Below, in pieces: positions 33,876-41,910 of a stretch of 59,226 nt of DNA. Within the stretch, counting starts at the first letter, position 1, and each line of letters opens with the position of its first letter. The DNA is from Myxococcaceae bacterium (GTDB lineage Bacteria; Myxococcota; Myxococcia; Myxococcales; Myxococcaceae). The notes under the pieces are model-generated. The model had not been told where the DNA came from. It saw only the letters and a list, made by a program, of their open reading frames with translations, and searched no databases. The stretch lies in the NCBI GenBank assembly GCA_022842905.1, contig JALHOS010000002.1, positions 1-59,226 of the forward strand, given 5' to 3'. A program made the position numbers and the translations under genes.

Positions 33876-35159
33876 TTACATGTTCTTGATGATCGCCTGA
33901 CCGAACTCGCTGCACTTCACCTCGGTCGGGTTCTGCCCTTCGTTCTTCATCAGCCGGGCGAAGTCGTAGGTGACGGTCTTCTGCGCGATCGCCGCGTCCA
34001 TGCCCTTGATGATCAGGTCCGCCGCCTCGCCCCACACCAGGTGCCGGAGCATCATCTCCGAGGATAGGATCACCGAGCCGGGGTTCACCTTGTCCAGGTT
34101 GGCGTACTTGGGCGCCGTGCCGTGGGTGGCTTCGAACACCGCGTGGCCAGTCACGTAGTTGATGTTGCCGCCCGGCGCGATGCCGATGCCGCCGACCTGC
34201 GCCGCGAGCGCGTCGGACAGGTAGTCGCCGTTCAAGTTGAGCGTGGCGATGACGTCGAACTCGTCCGGCCGCGTGAGCACCTGCTGCAGGCTGATGTCGG
34301 CGATCGCGTCCTTCACCAGCACCTTGCCGGCCTTCAGCTGCTCCTTCTGCTCGGCGTTGGCGGCTTCTTCACCCTTGGCGGCCTTGGTCTTCTCCCACTG
34401 CTGCCAGGTGTACACGCGGTCGCCGAACTCGCGCTCGGCCAGCTCGTACCCCCACTTCATGAAGGCGCCTTCGGTGTACTTCATGATGTTGCCCTTGTGG
34501 ACGATCGTGACCGACTTGCGCTTGAGCTCGAGCGCGTAGCGGATCGCCGCGCGAACCAGCCGCTCGGTGCCTTCCTTGGACACCGGCTTGATGCCCAGGC
34601 CCACGTTGTCCTTGAAGCGGATCTTCTCGTAGTCCTTCGGGAACTCGGCCTTGAGGAAGTTGGCGAGCTTGATCGCCTTCTCGGTGCCGGCCTCGTATTC
34701 AATGCCCGCGTAGATGTCCTCGGTGTTCTCCCGGAAGATCACCATGTCCACCTTCTCTGGCGCCTTCACCGGCGACGGCACGCCCTTGAAGTAGCGGACC
34801 GGCCGCAGGCAGACGTAGAGGTCGAGCATTTGCCGCAGCGCCACGTTGAGCGACCGAATGCCGCCGCCGACGGGCGTGGTGAGCGGGCCCTTGATGCCGA
34901 CGAGGTAGTCGCGAAACGCCTGCACCGTCTCGTCGGGCAGCCAGTTGTTCTTCAGCTTGAACGCCTTCTCGCCGGCGAGGACCTCCATCCACTCGATCTT
35001 GCGCTTGCCGCCGTAGGCCTTGGCGACCGCCGCGTCGACCACCGCCTGGGACGCGCGCCAAATGTCGGGGCCGGTCCCGTCTCCTTCGATGAAGGGGATG
35101 ACGGGGTTGTTCGGGACGAACAGCTTGCCGTCCTTGAGCGTGATCTTGTCGCCAGCCAT
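33876..35159 (-). CDS. icd: Isocitrate dehydrogenase (NADP-type)
   Basis: 427 residues, close to the Escherichia coli enzyme in layout. [13 protein letters not shown] contains the serine that is phosphorylated by AceK in enterics, [10 protein letters not shown] and [17 protein letters not shown] are substrate and metal sites, and [11 protein letters not shown] lies near the cofactor site. It converts isocitrate to 2-oxoglutarate, also the co-substrate of MenD. ATG 35159 follows GAGGAG by five bases and fits the usual MAGDKIT-like start; a longer frame is unlikely. mdh follows. Confidence 0.95.
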   Translation of the reverse strand: MAGDKITLKDGKLFVPNNPVIPFIEGDGTGPDIWRASQAVVDAAVAKAYGGKRKIEWMEVLAGEKAFKLKNNWLPDETVQAFRDYLVGIKGPLTTPVGGGIRSLNVALRQMLDLYVCLRPVRYFKGVPSPVKAPEKVDMVIFRENTEDIYAGIEYEAGTEKAIKLANFLKAEFPKDYEKIRFKDNVGLGIKPVSKEGTERLVRAAIRYALELKRKSVTIVHKGNIMKYTEGAFMKWGYELAEREFGDRVYTWQQWEKTKAAKGEEAANAEQKEQLKAGKVLVKDAIADISLQQVLTRPDEFDVIATLNLNGDYLSDALAAQVGGIGIAPGGNINYVTGHAVFEATHGTAPKYANLDKVNPGSVILSSEMMLRHLVWGEAADLIIKGMDAAIAQKTVTYDFARLMKNEGQNPTEVKCSEFGQAIIKNM

Positions 35160-35296
35160 GTGTGCTCCTCGAAGATGAGTTCCAGTCCAAACGCCGAAAG
35201 GCGGCGCATACAACGGTGCGACCGCGCGCCCGTCAACACCTCACTGGAAAGCGCGTTTGAGCTTGAATCAGTGCTCGTGTAGTCACCCATTCGCAC

Positions 35297-36640
35297 ATGG
35301 CAGCGACGGAGCGACTTCAACACGCGGCGGCCCTGGTTCGACTGGACCGCGCGTCGGGCACGCTCAAGGAGCGCCGCTACCAAGCGACCGTGGTGTTCGG
35401 GCCGGATCTGGGCCTGACCCGGGAGATCACCGGCCGGCTGACAGTGGGGACCCACGTCGACGCGGGGCTGCCGCTCAAGGACACCACCGTGTCCCGGTAC
35501 CACGTCGAGTTCGAAGCCAAGCCCGACGGCGTGCGCGTGCGCGATCTCGAGTCGACCAACGGGACGTACCTGGGCGCGACGCGGATCAGCGAGGTCGTCG
35601 TCGAGCACGAGGCGGTGCTCAGCGTCGGCAAGACGCAGCTGAAGATCAGCATGCTCGAAGCAGATCTGGGGCTGCCCACGGCCGAACCGAACTTCGGCGC
35701 GGCGGTCGGCGCGTCGACGGCCATGAAGCAGCTGTTCGGGATCCTCCACAAGGTGTCCCCCACCGACTCGACGGTGCTCTTGCTCGGCGAGACGGGCACC
35801 GGCAAGGAAGTGCTCGCCAAGGCGATCCACCAGCACTCCGGCCGGGCGAACCAGCCGTTCGTCGTCGTGGACTGCGGCGCCGTCGCCCCCACGCTCATCG
35901 AGAGTGAGCTGTTCGGTCACGTGCGCGGCAGCTTCACCGGCGCCGTGGCGGATCGAAACGGCGCGTTCCTGGAAGCCGACGGCGGCACGATCTTCCTCGA
36001 CGAGATCGGCGAGCTGCCGCTGGAGCTGCAGCCCAAGCTCTTGCGGGCGCTCGAGGCCGGGCAGATCCGCCGAGTGGGCGAAGACAAGACCCGCCGCGTC
36101 GACGTGCGGGTGATCGCCGCGACGCACCGCGACCTCGACAAAGAAGTGGAGAGCGGCCGCTTCCGCCGCGATCTGTATTACCGGCTGGCCGTGGTGCTCG
36201 TCAGCGTCCCGCCCTTGCGCGACCGGCTCGAAGATCTGCCGCTGCTCGTGTCCCACTTCGTCCATTCCATGGGGCGCGGCGACTTCGAACTCAACCGCCA
36301 GCTCATGGCGCGCTTCGCGAGCTACCACTGGCCGGGCAACGTCCGCGAGCTGCGCAACCTGATCGAGCGGGCGCTGGCCGGGGCAGACGTCGACCCGCGA
36401 CCTCCGACGGAAGCCGCCGCGACCAAACCCCGCCCCGTACCCGCGGGTGGCGAGCTGACGGACCTGCCGTTCAAAGAAGCCAAAGAACGCCTCGTGGAGT
36501 CCTTCACCAAGGACTACCTGGTGGCGCTCCTCGAGAAGTGTGACGGGAACATCTCCCAGGCGGCGCGGGAAGCCGGCATCGCCCGGAACTACGTCCACCG
36601 CCTGGTGCAGAAGTACTCGCTCAAGGCGACCGGCGAGTAA
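35297..36640 (+). CDS. FHA-domain sigma-54 enhancer-binding regulator
   Basis: 447 residues: N-terminal FHA domain (about 45-115, with VSRYHVEF and [10 protein letters not shown]), AAA+ domain (about 135-365) and C-terminal Fis-type helix-turn-helix ([20 protein letters not shown]). Walker A is [10 protein letters not shown], Walker [11 protein letters not shown], and the sigma-54 contact loop reads GSFTGA, a Ser variant of GAFTGA. There is no receiver domain, so input is expected through a phosphothreonine bound by FHA, i.e. from a Ser/Thr kinase. No kinase gene is adjacent. Confidence 0.93.
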   Translation: MAATERLQHAAALVRLDRASGTLKERRYQATVVFGPDLGLTREITGRLTVGTHVDAGLPLKDTTVSRYHVEFEAKPDGVRVRDLESTNGTYLGATRISEVVVEHEAVLSVGKTQLKISMLEADLGLPTAEPNFGAAVGASTAMKQLFGILHKVSPTDSTVLLLGETGTGKEVLAKAIHQHSGRANQPFVVVDCGAVAPTLIESELFGHVRGSFTGAVADRNGAFLEADGGTIFLDEIGELPLELQPKLLRALEAGQIRRVGEDKTRRVDVRVIAATHRDLDKEVESGRFRRDLYYRLAVVLVSVPPLRDRLEDLPLLVSHFVHSMGRGDFELNRQLMARFASYHWPGNVRELRNLIERALAGADVDPRPPTEAAATKPRPVPAGGELTDLPFKEAKERLVESFTKDYLVALLEKCDGNISQAAREAGIARNYVHRLVQKYSLKATGE

Positions 36641-36734
36641 GCCGCCGTAAGGCTGGCGCAGCGCACGCGGACCGAGGCGTCGAGCACACGCCGATCCGGA
36701 GCCGCGACTGCGGCGGCGTCGAAGTGCGCGCCCG

Positions 36735-37634
36735 TCACATGCCCGAGTCGCCGCTCCCGGCGTCGGTCGGGCCTGCGTCAGGGTCGCCGGCGTCGGTCCC
36801 AATACCGGCGTCGACGCCTCCAGTGCCCGCGTCGTCGGGGCCCGCGTCTGGAGGACCAGCGTCTGGTGCACCCGCATCAGGAGGGACTGCGTCCGGCGGG
36901 CCTGCGTCGGGCTCTCCCGCATCGGGCGGTCCGGCGTCCGGCGATCCCGCATCGGGAGGACCGGCGTCGGCTGGCCCTGCGTCGACACCGCCGGCATCTG
37001 GAGCGCCGGCATCGAAGCCGCCAGCGTCAGGACGACCGGCGTCCGGAGGGCCTGCGTCGAGTGGACCTGCGTCCGGGCGCCCGGCGTCGGGCCGACCCGC
37101 ATCGGGGATCGGGGGAATGACGATGGCGCCGCCCGCGTCGCGGGTGCCGGCGTCGACCGAGATCGGCACGCCGCCGTCGGTGAGCCGATCGGCGCGGTAC
37201 AACATGAACACGCCGAGTGCGGACGACTCGCCGCTCGCGCGGCGCAACACGCGGTCGACGCGGGGGGCGTCCAGCGGCGTCCACTCAGCGGGCTCTTGGC
37301 GGAAGACGCGGAGCACCTGTTCGTTGGGCAGCGTGTCGAGCGTCAGCCCGTCGTACGCGAAGGACACCGTCACGGGCAGCCGCAGCTCGACGGCGCCGCC
37401 GAGCACGTCGACGGCCACCGCGTCGGTCAGCGAGAACGGTGGCCGCTCGGCGGTGACCGACAGGCGCGCGCTCACTTCGCGGGGCAGCGCGCCGGACGGG
37501 AAGCTGACGCAGACGCGCCGCCCGTCGAGGCACAGCTCCGCGCCGGTGACGGGGACGAGCACTTGGGACGAAGCCCCACCGCAGCCGACCGCGAGGGTCG
37601 CCAGGCCGAGCGCGCTGAGGGTTCGTGGGGACAT
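36735..37634 (-). CDS. Lipoprotein with long P-D-A-G repeat tail
   Basis: 299 residues with a lipobox (LATLAVGC, Cys18). Residues about 25-155 form a beta-rich region (LCLDGRRVCVSFPSGAL and so on) resembling ZU5-type domains of surface proteins. From about residue 174 to the end the protein is tandem PDAG units (PPDAG, RPDAG and similar), probably an extended, Pro/Asp-rich outer-surface linker or calcium-tolerant spacer. Such DAG-repeat lipoproteins are frequent in myxobacteria; the role is unknown. It is convergent with the FHA regulator gene. Confidence 0.85.
   Translation of the reverse strand: MSPRTLSALGLATLAVGCGGASSQVLVPVTGAELCLDGRRVCVSFPSGALPREVSARLSVTAERPPFSLTDAVAVDVLGGAVELRLPVTVSFAYDGLTLDTLPNEQVLRVFRQEPAEWTPLDAPRVDRVLRRASGESSALGVFMLYRADRLTDGGVPISVDAGTRDAGGAIVIPPIPDAGRPDAGRPDAGPLDAGPPDAGRPDAGGFDAGAPDAGGVDAGPADAGPPDAGSPDAGPPDAGEPDAGPPDAVPPDAGAPDAGPPDAGPDDAGTGGVDAGIGTDAGDPDAGPTDAGSGDSGM
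36738..37113. repeat. 15-base tandem repeats encoding PPDAG units
   Basis: About 25 imperfect 15-base units (plus a few 12-base ones), in the form CCGGCGTCnGGnnGn on the plus strand, all in frame with the lipoprotein. Codon third positions vary, which indicates old repeats maintained at the protein level. Confidence 0.85.
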
Positions 37635-37731
37635 GAGGGTGGCGCAGCATAGCCGCAAACGAATGGAAACTCGGCCGAGCCGCGCTATAGACGGCCGGTC
37701 GTTTCTTGCTCACTTGAGGGAGGCCACGAAG

Positions 37732-39333
37732 ATGAGACGGTACTTGGCAGGGCTGGGCTGTGCGCTGGCGCTTGGGTGCGCTGGTGGCGAAGACAAGAAC
37801 AAGGACGGGGTGGCCGACGGCGTCCGCGTGCCTGACTCCGTGTCGGTGGTCGCGGCGACGCAGGCCGTGGGCTCGATCTCCGGGCAAATCGTCGACGCCA
37901 AGCTGGCGCCGCTGGCCGACGCCGACATCGTCGTGGTGCTCGGCAAGCCCGAAGGCGCGTCGTCGTACAAGACCAAGTCCGACGCCGAAGGGAACTTCGC
38001 GCTCAAGAGCCTGCCCGCGCCTTCGAGCGTGCAGATCATCGTCAGCAAGGCGGACTTCGGCACCGTGCGCGTCAACTCGAACGTCACCGGGGCCACCGGC
38101 AACTTCCCCGTCAACGACGCCAACACGAACGTGGGCCAGATCGGCCTGTTCAAGCTGGACGGGACGTTCCGGGTGAACGTGTTCCTGCCCAACGGCCGCC
38201 CTGCGGCGCGCGCGAAGGCGTTCATGGAAGTGTCGAGCGCCGGATTCCAGGCGTTCAACGGCACCTACGGCAGCTCCGCGGGCACCGTTTCCCTCGAGGC
38301 GACGGTCGACGACCAGGGCGTGCTGACGTTCACCAAGCTGCCCAATCTCGTGGACCTGGCCCGCATGCAGACCAACGCCTTCTCGACCACCTTGGGCCTG
38401 GTCATCGCGGGCCTCGACGAGGACAACGACGGCCGCTTCGAGTTCGTGGGCACCAACGTGAACTACACGCCGCGGAACTACATCACCCAGGGAGCCACGC
38501 CGATCATCCTCACCGACGGCCGGGCCACGACGACGCTCTCCGTCGTCGGGTCCAACGTGGACACCCTGGCCGGCGGGTCGGCGGCGCCGCTGCGCAACCT
38601 GCTGCGCGCCAGCGAAGCCATCACCGTGTTGTTCAACCAGCCGGTGGTCGAAAGCACGATCCAGGTGCGCATCACTGAAGAGAACTGCGGCACGGCGGTG
38701 GCCAGCACCAAGACCCTGCGCGCGGGCTCGCTGTTGACGATCGCCCCGACCGCCGGCTGGGTCGCCAACAAGGAGTACAACATCGCCATTCGCGCGACGA
38801 GCGCCGACAACGGTGGGCTCTTCAGCCGCACGGGCTTCTTCTTCGTCGGCGAGCTCAACTCGCCCACGGCGCTCGAAGCCACCGCGCAGTGGGGGGTCAA
38901 GAAGGCCATGGGGAACACCATGGGTGACCGGCTCCAGACGGGGGACGACCTGTGGGTCATCTTCAACACGCCGATCCGGAAGATCGGGAGCACCGCCGAC
39001 GCCAAGGTCTTCGTGTCGGCCGACCTGAACAACAACGGCATGGTGGGCGGCATGAACGACAACGGCGAGTTCGGCTCGACGGTGTCGACCATCACCATCA
39101 CCGCCGACGAGCCCACGTTCGACGTGAACAACGGCACCTTCGGCTGCACGGCGTCGAACTACACGACGCGGTGGCGCGTGACGAACCTGCCCGTCCCGAC
39201 CATGGGCCTGCCGATTCCGACCAACATGAAGGTCCTCCTCCCGAAGGACATCAGCACCACGGCCGGGTACCAGACGATCTGGGGCGCGCCGTTCGCGCTC
39301 GAGGTCACTGGGGCGCTCTCGATCCTGCCGTGA
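37732..39333 (+). CDS. Large secreted lipoprotein with carboxypeptidase-like repeat domain
   Basis: 533 residues. The lipobox (LALGCAGG) puts a Cys at about residue 16, followed by an Asp/Lys-rich DKNKDGVADG patch resembling a calcium-binding type-3 repeat. VGSISGQIVDAKLAPLADADIVV begins a carboxypeptidase-regulatory-like beta-sandwich (about 45-110); the remainder is Thr/Asn-rich with further beta domains, including a Big_5-like stretch. ATG 37732 follows GAGGGAGG. A CTATAGAC box about 45 bases upstream may be its -10. The M23 peptidase gene starts one base after its stop. Structural or adhesive surface role inferred. Confidence 0.8.
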   Translation: MRRYLAGLGCALALGCAGGEDKNKDGVADGVRVPDSVSVVAATQAVGSISGQIVDAKLAPLADADIVVVLGKPEGASSYKTKSDAEGNFALKSLPAPSSVQIIVSKADFGTVRVNSNVTGATGNFPVNDANTNVGQIGLFKLDGTFRVNVFLPNGRPAARAKAFMEVSSAGFQAFNGTYGSSAGTVSLEATVDDQGVLTFTKLPNLVDLARMQTNAFSTTLGLVIAGLDEDNDGRFEFVGTNVNYTPRNYITQGATPIILTDGRATTTLSVVGSNVDTLAGGSAAPLRNLLRASEAITVLFNQPVVESTIQVRITEENCGTAVASTKTLRAGSLLTIAPTAGWVANKEYNIAIRATSADNGGLFSRTGFFFVGELNSPTALEATAQWGVKKAMGNTMGDRLQTGDDLWVIFNTPIRKIGSTADAKVFVSADLNNNGMVGGMNDNGEFGSTVSTITITADEPTFDVNNGTFGCTASNYTTRWRVTNLPVPTMGLPIPTNMKVLLPKDISTTAGYQTIWGAPFALEVTGALSILP

Positions 39334-39334
39334 C

Positions 39335-40180
39335 GTGGTGCTCTCAGCCCTCGTCGCCCTGACGGCCTCAGCCGCGCCGGTGCTGCACGTGCAGCCCGGC
39401 CAGGCCCGCCCGGGCGACGCGGTGCTGATCGCCGTCAGTGGCAGCGCGGTGATGCCCGAGGGCACGCTCGGCGCCACGCCGCTCAGCTTCGTCCCCTGCC
39501 CGCTGGGAGCCTGCGCGTTCCTCGGGCTGGGGGTCGAGCACCCCGCGGGTGAGCTCCCCGTCGAAGTCGTGGTCGCGGGCGAGCGCAGCTGGGTGCTGCG
39601 CGGCAGCATCGACGTGCTGCCGGCCAATTTTCCCAAGCGCCAGCTCAAGGTCAGCCGCCGGTTCACCTCACCCAGCCGCAAAGACCAACAGCGCTCAGCC
39701 CGCGACTCGGCCGCGTTCGCGGACGCGTTCGACCGCGACTTCGAAGCGCTCTTACCTGTCGACGGATTCGGCTGGCCCCGACCGCCGGTGATCACCGCCC
39801 CCTTCGGCGACCTGCGGCTGCTCAACGGCAAGAAGAAGAGCCAGCACTTCGGGGTCGATCTCGACGGCGAGACGGGCGCGCCGATCTACGCGTCGGCCGA
39901 CGGCGACGTGGTGCTCGTGCGCGACTGCTTCGCGTCCGGAAATACGGTGCTGGTCCACCACGGCGCGCGCGTCTTCACCGCGTACTTTCACCTGTCCGCG
40001 TTCGAAGTGGCGCAGGGCCAGCAGGTCAAACGCGGGGACCGGCTCGGGCGCGTCGGCAAGACTGGGCGCGTCACCGGGCCACACCTGCACTTCGGCGCGA
40101 AGATCGACGGGCGCTGGGTCGACCCGCTGAGCCTGCTGCGCCTCGACCTCGAAGCGCCGGCTACTCGGTCTTCCCGGTGA
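39335..40180 (+). CDS. M23-family (LytM) peptidase, secreted
   Basis: 281 residues starting at GTG 39335 (or 39338), with a signal peptide (LSALVALTASAAP). The catalytic M23 domain (about 150-270) has the zinc ligands in QHFGVDLDGE and the second HxH in GPHLHFGAK, so it should be an active peptidoglycan endopeptidase or DipM-like hydrolase. An N-terminal beta domain (about 20-95) precedes it. Its last 20 bases overlap the end of the convergent lipoprotein gene. Confidence 0.92.
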   Translation: MVLSALVALTASAAPVLHVQPGQARPGDAVLIAVSGSAVMPEGTLGATPLSFVPCPLGACAFLGLGVEHPAGELPVEVVVAGERSWVLRGSIDVLPANFPKRQLKVSRRFTSPSRKDQQRSARDSAAFADAFDRDFEALLPVDGFGWPRPPVITAPFGDLRLLNGKKKSQHFGVDLDGETGAPIYASADGDVVLVRDCFASGNTVLVHHGARVFTAYFHLSAFEVAQGQQVKRGDRLGRVGKTGRVTGPHLHFGAKIDGRWVDPLSLLRLDLEAPATRSSR

Positions 40181-41792
40181 TGCCGCTGTAGAGCGACACC
40201 GTCGACTTGTACGCGTCGAGCTGCGAGGCGGTGAACGAGCAGACCACCGTCTGTCGAAAGTCGATGCCGCCCATGCCGTTGGTGATCGGGTTCCGCGGCC
40301 GCACCTGGTCCGCCGGGAGGTTCGGATCGCGCCGGTCGCTGACGATGCCTTCGACGATGACGCCGGGCGGGTACGTGAAGCGCAGTCCCGCGTTCAGCAG
40401 CCGCGGGAGCAGCTTGATCGGCGCCTGCTCGGGGTCGACGATCGAACACCCGTCGCCTTCCGAGTTCTGCGCGATCGAGTTGAACCAGGGGTCGGAAATG
40501 TAGAACTTGAGCGGCACCGGCGGCCCCGCCTGCGAGCACGGTCCGGTCGTCGGGCAGAGCAGCGTGATCGGCGCGGTCGGCTCGGTCACGCGAAACAGCG
40601 CCGTGTCCGACAGCCCACTGCCAAAGTTGGGAATGCCCACGTTGGGCACCCCCGTCCACAACACGCGCTCCATGGTCCAGATGAGCGTGTTGCCGTCCCA
40701 CACGCCGTTCTTGGGCGTGAACGCCTTGTCGCCGTTCACGTCGATGAAGCGCTCGTAGGGGTCCCATTTGCCGTTGTCGTCGACGTCGATGAAGGGTTCG
40801 GACAGGTCGTCGAACGCTTCGGTGTCGTCGTACTTCCCGTTGTTGTTCGAATCGGTGAACCCTTCTTCGCCGGCCGTGAAGGCCATCAACGTCACCAGGT
40901 TGTCGCGGGGGTTGTTCTCGTAGCGCCCGCTCGCCGTGACGGGAGGCGCGAACTGGTAGATGCCCGCCACCCCGGGCTTCGTCGTGCGCACGGGGTCCTG
41001 CCGCCGCGGCTCTTCACCGGTCGGGTTCGTCGTGTCCGTCTGATCTCGCTTCCAAGTCCAGGGGAACATCCACAGGGGCGCGGCCAGCTCGCCGGTCTGG
41101 CTGTCGTTGGGCACCGTGAAGTTGAAGCGCTGGATCGGCGCCACGTCGAAGGGCAGCGGGTAGGACGTCTTGTGGAGGATCTTCGCGTCGCCGACCTGGT
41201 TGGCCAGCGAGACCTCGGACGGGCCGATCGCACCGGCTTCGGTCATGAACGAGACGACCGCGCCGGGCACGCCGTCGCCGTTGCGGTCAGCGACGTGCGC
41301 GGTGCACTCGAGCTTGATGCCGGCGATCAGGTTGCGCGACTCGTCGTACGCGCCGATCGCGTGTCGACCACCCGACGCCTCGGCGCCGATGCGGCCGCAC
41401 TGGAAAGTGAATTGCCGCCCGTGGGGCACCGAGCCTGCGAAGCTGATCGACGGCAGGACGATTGACTTGTCGCCGCTCGAAGCCCGAACGATCACCGAGC
41501 CGGCGCGATCCTTGGCGACCAGCTGCGTCTCGGCGATACCGCTCCCCTTGCTGGTCAGGGCCGACGGTGGGTTCAGGGTGACGGCGGGGTTGGGCGTCTG
41601 CAGCACGAAGTTGACCGGCACGCCGGCCAGCGGCAGGCCACGCGAGTCCAGCAGGCGCACTCGGATCGTCGCGACGTCACCGATCCGCGGCTCCTGCGGG
41701 CTGACCTCGACGAACTCCAACACGGAGACTTCTGGCCCCCCGCAGCCCACCGACACCACCCCCACCGCCACCAGAAGCCCCAAGACCCGCAT
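40161..41792 (-). CDS. Lipoprotein with bacterial Ig-like domain
   Basis: 543 residues, lipobox VSVGCGG with Cys17. After the signal comes an Ig-like (Big_1-type) domain (about 20-110: PRIGDVATIRVRLLDSRGLPLAGV). The middle has two Asp/Asn-rich loops (DSNNNGKYDD, DVDDNGKWDPYER) like calcium-binding EF-type turns, and many paired Cys residues towards the end. The role is probably outer-membrane or surface structural; nothing enzymatic is visible. The ATG at 41792 is chosen because it precedes the signal peptide; an in-frame upstream start (41879) would bury it. Confidence 0.8.
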   Translation of the reverse strand: MRVLGLLVAVGVVSVGCGGPEVSVLEFVEVSPQEPRIGDVATIRVRLLDSRGLPLAGVPVNFVLQTPNPAVTLNPPSALTSKGSGIAETQLVAKDRAGSVIVRASSGDKSIVLPSISFAGSVPHGRQFTFQCGRIGAEASGGRHAIGAYDESRNLIAGIKLECTAHVADRNGDGVPGAVVSFMTEAGAIGPSEVSLANQVGDAKILHKTSYPLPFDVAPIQRFNFTVPNDSQTGELAAPLWMFPWTWKRDQTDTTNPTGEEPRRQDPVRTTKPGVAGIYQFAPPVTASGRYENNPRDNLVTLMAFTAGEEGFTDSNNNGKYDDTEAFDDLSEPFIDVDDNGKWDPYERFIDVNGDKAFTPKNGVWDGNTLIWTMERVLWTGVPNVGIPNFGSGLSDTALFRVTEPTAPITLLCPTTGPCSQAGPPVPLKFYISDPWFNSIAQNSEGDGCSIVDPEQAPIKLLPRLLNAGLRFTYPPGVIVEGIVSDRRDPNLPADQVRPRNPITNGMGGIDFRQTVVCSFTASQLDAYKSTVSLYSGITGKTE

Positions 41793-41910
41793 GTCGCGCT
41801 CGCTTTCGCCCTGATTTCGAAGACGTCCGCCGAAGAGAAACGGCTGCGGCATCTTCCGGGGGACATTTGGGTGGGTCAAGGCCGAAGGCCATCGGCCAAG
41901 AGGCCGGCCG

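Noticed and set aside
36738-37113. Regular short repeats that could suggest a CRISPR array
   Set aside because: Units are contiguous, 12-15 bases, in frame with a lipoprotein and without unique spacers.
41880-41897. GGCCGA/TCGGCC hairpin between lptD and the Ig-like lipoprotein gene
   Set aside because: No T-run, a short stem, and such GC palindromes are expected in this base composition; not called as a terminator.
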